From NCBI GenBank assembly GCA_002343395.1, contig DDSN01000012.1, positions 24,994 to 44,221 of the forward strand: DNA of 19,228 bases. The letters are read 5' to 3'. Source of the DNA: Hyphomonadaceae bacterium UBA2389. GTDB taxonomy: Bacteria; Pseudomonadota; Alphaproteobacteria; Caulobacterales; Aquidulcibacteraceae. The notes below the pieces were generated by a model. That model did no database searches. It was not told the DNA's origin and was given only the letters and a program-made list of their open reading frames with translations. Positions 14,594-19,228 of the stretch are shown here, piece after piece. Both the position numbers and the translations under genes were made by a program. Numbering within the stretch: the first letter of the stretch is position 1; each line of letters starts with the position of its first letter.

Positions 14594-16342
14594 CTAGAAT
14601 TGCGGCGTCTCGATCTGCTTTTTCAGCTCTTTCTTGACGATTTTGCCGTTCGCATTGCGCGGCAATGTCGTCGGCCAGAAAATGACCTCGATGGGCACTT
14701 TAAACGCCGCGAGTTTTTGCGCCACATGATGGCGCAGTTCATCGCTTGTCGCGGCCATGCCGGGTTTGAGATGCACGACGGCGAGCGGCTCCTCGCCGAG
14801 CACGTGGTGCGGTTTGCCGATCAACGCTGCATCCATCACCGCGGGGTGCTCGTAAAGAACGTTCTCGACTTCGACGCAGTAAATGTTCTCGCCGCCGCGG
14901 ATCAACATGTCCTTGGCCCGGTCCACGATGTAGAGGAACCCTTCCTCATCCATCTTCGCGAGATCGCCAGTTTTGATCCACCCGTCGACGAAGGTTTCCG
15001 CGGTGGCCTCGGGCTTGTTCCAATAGCCGCGCACGACGATAGGGCCTTTGTACCAAAGCTCGCCCACTTCGCCGCGCGGCAACTCAGCGCCGTCGGGGCC
15101 GACAATCTTAGTTTCGCCGGTCGCCGACGGCACGCCGGTGGAAGCGGGCTTGCGTTCGTAGTCCTCGCCAACGTTTGATACCGCGGTGGCGGAGGTTTCC
15201 GTCATGCCCCAGCCTTGGCCGGGCGTAGAGGCCGGAAAGCGCTCCTTGATGCGCTTCACGAGTTCTGGCGCCGCCGGAGCGCCGCCGTAGGAAATGCCCT
15301 CAAGGCTCGACAGATCGTACTGATCGATTTTTGGGTGTTCGAGAATTTGCCAAGCAATTGTCGGCACGCCGCCGACATGGGTGATGCGCTCTTTTTCGAT
15401 CAGCGGCAGCGCCGTGTCGGGATCCCATTTGCGCTGCATGACGAGTTTGTTGCCGCCCATCATGAAGGGAATCATCACGGCGAAACAACCGGTGGCGTGG
15501 AAGAATGGCACCGAGATCAGCGACGCCTTTTGCGGCGCGGCCGGGTCTGGGGCCGGCGGCGCTTCGCCACGACGCAAGAACGCGCGCGCCTGGGCAGAGG
15601 CGGAATTGAACATGTTCGAGATGATGTTGCGATGGGAGATCACCGCGCCCTTCGGGTTTCCGGTGGTGCCCGAGGTGTAGAAGATCGTTACGTCGTCTTC
15701 AGGCGCCGCGGGGATATCTGGCGCGGCCATATCGGCCAGGGAGTTCCACGTGTTTGTCGCGCCAAGGACGCTTTCAAGGAGCGCGACGCGCGGGTCGGCG
15801 ATCTCGTCGCGCACGCGCGAGACATAAATTTTGCGCAACGCCGGACAGGCGTCGAGATGTTCGCGCGTCCGTTCATAACGCTCGGCGTCCATAACCGCGA
15901 TGGATGAACCGGAATCCTTCAGTCCGTATTCGAGTTCGGCGCCCGTCCACCACGCGTTCAGTGGTGTAACGATCGCGCCCGCTAGTACGGCGCCCCAGAA
16001 CGCCGCCGGCCATTCCGGCACGTTACGCATTATGATGGCGACGCGGTCGCCGGGCCTTACGCCGTCGGCGACCAGTTGGCATGCGAACGCCTTGGCGGCC
16101 TTTTGAAACGCCGAGATCGTGGCGCGCTCATCCTCGAACACCAGGAAGTCGCGCGGGCCAAAGGCGGCCGAAAGCGCGAACACCTCTCGCAACGTCGGGG
16201 GTGCGTTCTTCCATATTTTGGTCCGGACACCGCGAATGTCCGCTTCGCCGAGTTCGAACATTGTGCCCGGTTGGGTGAGCAGCGCGTGCGCGCGCTCGAT
16301 GGACATGGCTGGAAAAGCGGGGTTCGCGCCGTCAGCGGTCAT
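14594..16342 (-). CDS. Acyl-CoA ligase (AMP-binding, fatty-acid-CoA ligase-like)
   Basis: A 582-aa adenylate-forming enzyme that should activate a carboxylic acid as acyl-AMP and then as acyl-CoA. The P-loop-like A3 motif is YTSGTTGNPKGA (222-233). Further on are GWGMTETS (A5) and the A7-A8 hinge, DGWIKTGDLAKMDEEGFLYI followed by VDRAKDMLIRGGENIYCVEV. The catalytic lysine is K567 in RNANGKIVKK. All core residues are present. The sequence is more like medium/long-chain or aryl/alkanoyl ligases than acetyl-CoA synthetase; chain length cannot be read. The ATG at 16342 is set by GGGAGG 5 nt upstream; the frame extends 14 codons further but through a leader hairpin. It is divergent from the alpha-2-macroglobulin gene, with a promoter candidate at 16393-16421. 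Confidence 0.93.
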   Translation of the reverse strand: MTADGANPAFPAMSIERAHALLTQPGTMFELGEADIRGVRTKIWKNAPPTLREVFALSAAFGPRDFLVFEDERATISAFQKAAKAFACQLVADGVRPGDRVAIIMRNVPEWPAAFWGAVLAGAIVTPLNAWWTGAELEYGLKDSGSSIAVMDAERYERTREHLDACPALRKIYVSRVRDEIADPRVALLESVLGATNTWNSLADMAAPDIPAAPEDDVTIFYTSGTTGNPKGAVISHRNIISNMFNSASAQARAFLRRGEAPPAPDPAAPQKASLISVPFFHATGCFAVMIPFMMGGNKLVMQRKWDPDTALPLIEKERITHVGGVPTIAWQILEHPKIDQYDLSSLEGISYGGAPAAPELVKRIKERFPASTPGQGWGMTETSATAVSNVGEDYERKPASTGVPSATGETKIVGPDGAELPRGEVGELWYKGPIVVRGYWNKPEATAETFVDGWIKTGDLAKMDEEGFLYIVDRAKDMLIRGGENIYCVEVENVLYEHPAVMDAALIGKPHHVLGEEPLAVVHLKPGMAATSDELRHHVAQKLAAFKVPIEVIFWPTTLPRNANGKIVKKELKKQIETPQF

Positions 16343-16356
16343 GATTCCTCCCGTTA

Positions 16357-16374
16357 CGGCGCCCAAAGGCGCCG
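16357..16374 (-). promoter_or_regulatory. Leader hairpin of the acyl-CoA ligase mRNA
   Basis: A perfect 7-bp GC-rich stem, CGGCGCC / GGCGCCG with a 4-nt loop, sits 4 nt upstream of the Shine-Dalgarno (complement of CCTCCC at 16347-16352). If transcription starts near 16386, the hairpin fills most of the roughly 43-nt leader. It could protect the 5' end or set ribosome access. No T-tract follows, so it is not an intrinsic attenuator. Confidence 0.4.
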
Positions 16375-16392
16375 CGTGCGTCATTTTTCTCT

Positions 16393-16421
16393 TTTGTATC
16401 GGGCGATCACGCCAGCTCCAA
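16393..16421 (-). promoter_or_regulatory. Candidate sigma70-type promoter for the acyl-CoA ligase
   Basis: On the minus strand TTGGAG (16421-16416) and TACAAA (16398-16393) are separated by exactly 17 bp. They match the consensus at 3/6 and 4/6 positions. This is the best promoter match I found by eye in the window, and it would put the start near 16386. Still a prediction. Confidence 0.35.
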
Positions 16422-16465
16422 GCGAGCGGGCGGAAAAATTATGCCGTGGTTGGTTTTGCCCGAAA

Positions 16466-16538
16466 CTTGCCGGAAATTAATGGTGGCTTGCCGGTTGCGC
16501 ACGCCTCAGGCAAGCAGTGGTGTATCCGCCTGGGCGGA
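16466..16538 (+). promoter_or_regulatory. Direct and inverted repeats upstream of the alpha-2-macroglobulin gene
   Basis: CTTGCCGG occurs twice (16466-16473 and 16487-16494) with a 21-bp period, i.e. two helical turns, flanking AAATTAATGG. Further down, TCCGCC-TG-GGCGGA (16525-16538) is a near-palindrome ending 2 nt before the Shine-Dalgarno GGAGG (16541-16545). Such spacing is common for regulator sites, but no regulator can be named, and no clear -35/-10 was found for this gene. Confidence 0.3.
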
Positions 16539-16555
16539 CGGGAGGATGCGCGCAG

Positions 16556-19228
16556 ATGGCCTTCGATTGGAAAACGCTCGCTGAGCGCCTCGATCCGCGC
16601 AAGTTGGATTGGTCCCGGCTCGCGCCGGTTCGCGACTATCTAGTGGCGCACCGCGCCACGGTGATGTCGACTTCGATTGCGCTGCTGATCGGCCTCTGGG
16701 GCGGGGCGGTGCTGGGGCGCGTGTCCACCGGCGCACCGGCCTTCGACTTTGCACAGCTTGGCTCGATTGGCGCGGGCGGAGCGGCGCGCGATGCACAAGC
16801 GCCGAGAGCCGGCGCGCCAGGCGTCGAAGGCATGGCGTTCGTGCGCTTGCGCACGGAGATGGACCAAGCCGAGCCGCGCGCGTGCCTTGAGTTTAGCCAA
16901 GCGCTGTCGACGGACGCGTCCGTCAACTACGCCGACTATCTGATCATGGATCCCGCGACGACCTACCAGACCGACGTTTCGGGGAACCTCCTGTGCTTGA
17001 GCGGCGTGCCGTTTGAGCCGGAACGGCAGGTCACCATTCGCGAAGGACTGCCCGCGCAATCGGGCGATCGAACAGAATACGAGGAGACCTTCACGCTCAC
17101 GTTTGGCGATCGGCCCGCCTATGTCGGTTTCGCCGGGGGGGGCGTGATCTTGCCGCGCTCGGAAGCGGACGGCATCGCGATCGAAACGGTGAACGTATCG
17201 CGCATCGCCATCGAAGTGCTGCGCGTTCCCGACCGCATTCTGTCGCAACGCGACATCACCGAAGGCGAAGTGAACGAAGAGGGCGGCTGGAATTATTGGG
17301 GTTTCAATAGCGCGGCCGATGACGTGGGCGTGCAGGTGTATGAGGGCGAGGTCGATGTCGCCCAGGGTCCGCGCAACAGCGCGATCACCACCGTGTTTGC
17401 ATTGGGCGCCGCGTTGCGCGAGCTGCGCCCTGGCGCCTACGTGGTCAAGGTCAAGGACGCGTCGCCAAACGCGGGTCAATCAGCGAACGCCGAAAACGAG
17501 TCGCCGGCCTCCGCCTACCGCTGGGTGCTCTATACCGACATGGCCTTGCAGAGCTTCTCGGGCGCCTCGGGGCTTGATGTGGTCGTGCGTTCGCTCAGGA
17601 CGGCGCGTCCACTGGCGAACGCGACGTTGACGCTGATCGCCAACAACAATGAAGAACTGGCGCGCGTGCGCACGGATGTGGACGGTCACGTGCACTTCGC
17701 GGATTCGTTGGTCAATGGCGATGGCCCAGCGCGGGCGCGCTATGTGATGGCGTACGGCGAAGGCGGCGATTTCGCCGCGCTCGACTTGCAGCGCCCCGCG
17801 CTTGATTTGACGGATCGCAGCATCGACGGGCGCCGAGCGCCGGGCGACATCGACGCATACGTTTACACCGAGCGCGGCATCTATCGGCCGGGCGAGCGTG
17901 TCCGCCTGATAGGCCTGATCCGTGACTCCGTTGGGCGCGCGATCGCCAATCGTCAGTCAACATTGGTGGTCTATCGGCCAAACGGCACCGAAGCGCGCCG
18001 CGTGCGCATGAGCGAGGCCGTCGATGGCGGCGCTATCGCCAAGAACATCGATCTCGATCGCTCCGCGCCGCGTGGGGTGTGGCGCGCGGAATTGCTGGTC
18101 GATGGGCAGGACGCTGTCGCCGGCAGCGTGAGCTGGTCGGTCGAGGACTTCGTGCCGGAACGTTTGCGTGTCGCCATCGAAGCAAGCGAAGCCGTGCTGC
18201 GCGCGGGCCAGTCGCGTCCGATCAACGTGCAGGCGGATTTCCTGTACGGCGCACCAGGTTCAGGGCTCGCCGTGGAAGGCGAGGGACGCCTGATTGTCGA
18301 TCCCAACCCGTTCCCTGATTTCGAAGGCTTCACCTTTGGACGCATCGATGAGAGCTTCAGCGAGCGTTTCTTCCAGCTGCCGTCGACGGTGACCGACGGC
18401 CAGGGCCGCGCTCAGCTTGCCTTCGAGCTTCAGGACCCGCCGCAAACGACCCTGCCGTTGCGCGCGCGCATGATCGCGAGCGTCGCCGACCCGGGCGGGC
18501 GCCTTGTGCGCGAGAGCTTCACGGTCCCGGTGCGGCTCAGCGATACGTATTTTGGACTTAAGCCGCAGTTCGAAAATCAGCGCGCGGGGGCGGGCGAGCG
18601 CGTTGCCTTCGACCTCATTGCGCTCAACAGCGACGGGCGCCGGGTCGCGTCGCGCGGCGTGCAATGGCAGATCGTCCGCGAGGATTGGAACTACGATTGG
18701 TATCTCGACAATGGCACGTGGCGCTGGCGGCGCACTGGGCGCGACATTCCTGTCGATGGCGCCACGATCGATGTCGCCGCAAACCAACCGACGCGCCTCG
18801 TCCGCGATAGCTTGCGCGAAGGCGCTTATCGCCTGATCGTGCGCGGAGCCGGAACGGAAACGTCCACGCGCTTCGGCGTCGGCTGGGGCGGTCCCTCGGA
18901 TGACGGCGCTACGCCCGACATGGTGACCGTCGTCGCGCCGGAAAATCCCGTGCGTCCCGGCGCGCGCGCGCGCGTGCAAATCCGGCCGCCTTATCCCGGC
19001 GAAGCGCAAATCGTCGTCGCCACCGATCGCGTCATTGAAACACGCACTGTGCGTGTCGGCGCGAATGGCGCGACCGTCGATCTGCCGGTCACCGCGGAGT
19101 GGGGGTCGGGCGCCTACGTGCTGGTCACCGTCATGACGCCGCGCGATCCCGTGCAATTGCCGGTGCCGCGCCGCGCCGTCGGCGTCGGCTACGTGCCGGT
19201 CGATATGGGCGGGCGCACGCTCGAAGTC
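16556..19228 (+). CDS. Bacterial alpha-2-macroglobulin family protein (3' partial)
   Basis: The frame is open from the ATG at 16556 to the window edge: 891 codons of a protein family usually about 1,600-1,900 aa. GGAGG lies 10 nt upstream. These periplasmic proteins trap proteases and often work with a PbpC-type transglycosylase that repairs the wall. The hallmark YTERGIYRPGE (437-447) at the MG2/MG3 region matches the bacterial F/YTDRGIYRPGE signature, and SWSVEDFVPERL (about 530) is also typical. MG-domain beta-sandwich sequence then runs to the edge. The N-terminus has a charged cytoplasmic stretch and one transmembrane segment (about 36-54, MSTSIALLIGLWGGAVLG), with no lipobox cysteine, so it seems to be anchored by a signal anchor. 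The thioester (CxEQ) and bait regions lie outside the window, so trap type is unknown. It is divergent from the acyl-CoA ligase gene. Confidence 0.92.
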   Translation, partial: MAFDWKTLAERLDPRKLDWSRLAPVRDYLVAHRATVMSTSIALLIGLWGGAVLGRVSTGAPAFDFAQLGSIGAGGAARDAQAPRAGAPGVEGMAFVRLRTEMDQAEPRACLEFSQALSTDASVNYADYLIMDPATTYQTDVSGNLLCLSGVPFEPERQVTIREGLPAQSGDRTEYEETFTLTFGDRPAYVGFAGGGVILPRSEADGIAIETVNVSRIAIEVLRVPDRILSQRDITEGEVNEEGGWNYWGFNSAADDVGVQVYEGEVDVAQGPRNSAITTVFALGAALRELRPGAYVVKVKDASPNAGQSANAENESPASAYRWVLYTDMALQSFSGASGLDVVVRSLRTARPLANATLTLIANNNEELARVRTDVDGHVHFADSLVNGDGPARARYVMAYGEGGDFAALDLQRPALDLTDRSIDGRRAPGDIDAYVYTERGIYRPGERVRLIGLIRDSVGRAIANRQSTLVVYRPNGTEARRVRMSEAVDGGAIAKNIDLDRSAPRGVWRAELLVDGQDAVAGSVSWSVEDFVPERLRVAIEASEAVLRAGQSRPINVQADFLYGAPGSGLAVEGEGRLIVDPNPFPDFEGFTFGRIDESFSERFFQLPSTVTDGQGRAQLAFELQDPPQTTLPLRARMIASVADPGGRLVRESFTVPVRLSDTYFGLKPQFENQRAGAGERVAFDLIALNSDGRRVASRGVQWQIVREDWNYDWYLDNGTWRWRRTGRDIPVDGATIDVAANQPTRLVRDSLREGAYRLIVRGAGTETSTRFGVGWGGPSDDGATPDMVTVVAPENPVRPGARARVQIRPPYPGEAQIVVATDRVIETRTVRVGANGATVDLPVTAEWGSGAYVLVTVMTPRDPVQLPVPRRAVGVGYVPVDMGGRTLEV

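Noticed and set aside
17135..17142. Run of eight G in the alpha-2-macroglobulin gene, and a run of seven G at 11875-11881 in the antiporter gene, as possible phase-variation tracts
   Set aside because: Both reading frames are intact, the runs encode ordinary glycine-rich turns, and such runs are expected in high-GC DNA.
16640..17479. Minus-strand open frame (279 aa) inside the alpha-2-macroglobulin gene
   Set aside because: The plus frame is open throughout, with family motifs; the minus frame has none. The same applies to the 298-aa minus frame at 18260-19156.

Overview
The window is high-GC chromosomal DNA that most resembles an alphaproteobacterium of the Caulobacterales/Hyphomonadaceae kind. 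The reasons are an SdhB-ZapE neighbourhood typical of the class, a ChpT-type histidine phosphotransferase (CtrA phosphorelay), an alphaproteobacterial CheY/CheR pair, dense packing with ATGA or TGATG start/stop overlaps, and GC that reaches 70-80% on some lines. I cannot name the species. No rRNA, tRNA, CRISPR array or insertion sequence was seen, and no gene-free gap exceeds about 215 bp.

Layout. (1) 2-4075 is a core-metabolism end: the 3' part of sdhB (+), a convergent secreted TPR/EF-hand protein (-), a PlsC-type acyltransferase (-), then divergently zapE (+). (2) 4076-6234 is a visibly lower-GC insert (about 45-58% on the lines I counted). It carries a P-loop NTPase fused to a C-terminal TIR domain (+), a likely NAD-consuming antiphage effector, and a convergent unrecognised 185-aa gene (-). 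In many alphaproteobacteria zapE is followed by mdh-sucCD, so this looks like a cargo island at that junction. (3) 6235-10552 (-) reads, in transcription order, GT2 glycosyltransferase, ArnT-like GT83 glycosyltransferase, TVP38/TMEM64 (VTT) membrane protein, CheY, CheR. The first three overlap and can be read as one polyprenyl-phosphate-sugar glycosylation and carrier-recycling unit. CheY-CheR is a compact coupled pair without the rest of a che cluster. (4) 10672-14299 holds chpT (-), divergent from a KefB/C-like cation/proton antiporter (+), which is followed by a soluble-epoxide-hydrolase-like alpha/beta hydrolase (+). (5) 14310-16342 holds a small DUF2188 protein and an acyl-CoA ligase, both (-). 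(6) From 16556 to the window end runs a bacterial alpha-2-macroglobulin (+), cut off by the window edge.

The item most worth following is the NTPase-TIR protein and its island. It has an intact Walker A, a Walker B, and the W-x3-E signature of NADase TIR domains, but it lacks the large C-terminal sensor repeats of classical STAND defence proteins. The second is the GT2-GT83-VTT operon. Several short inverted repeats sit in the divergent intergenic regions and in one 5' leader; they are listed with low confidence.
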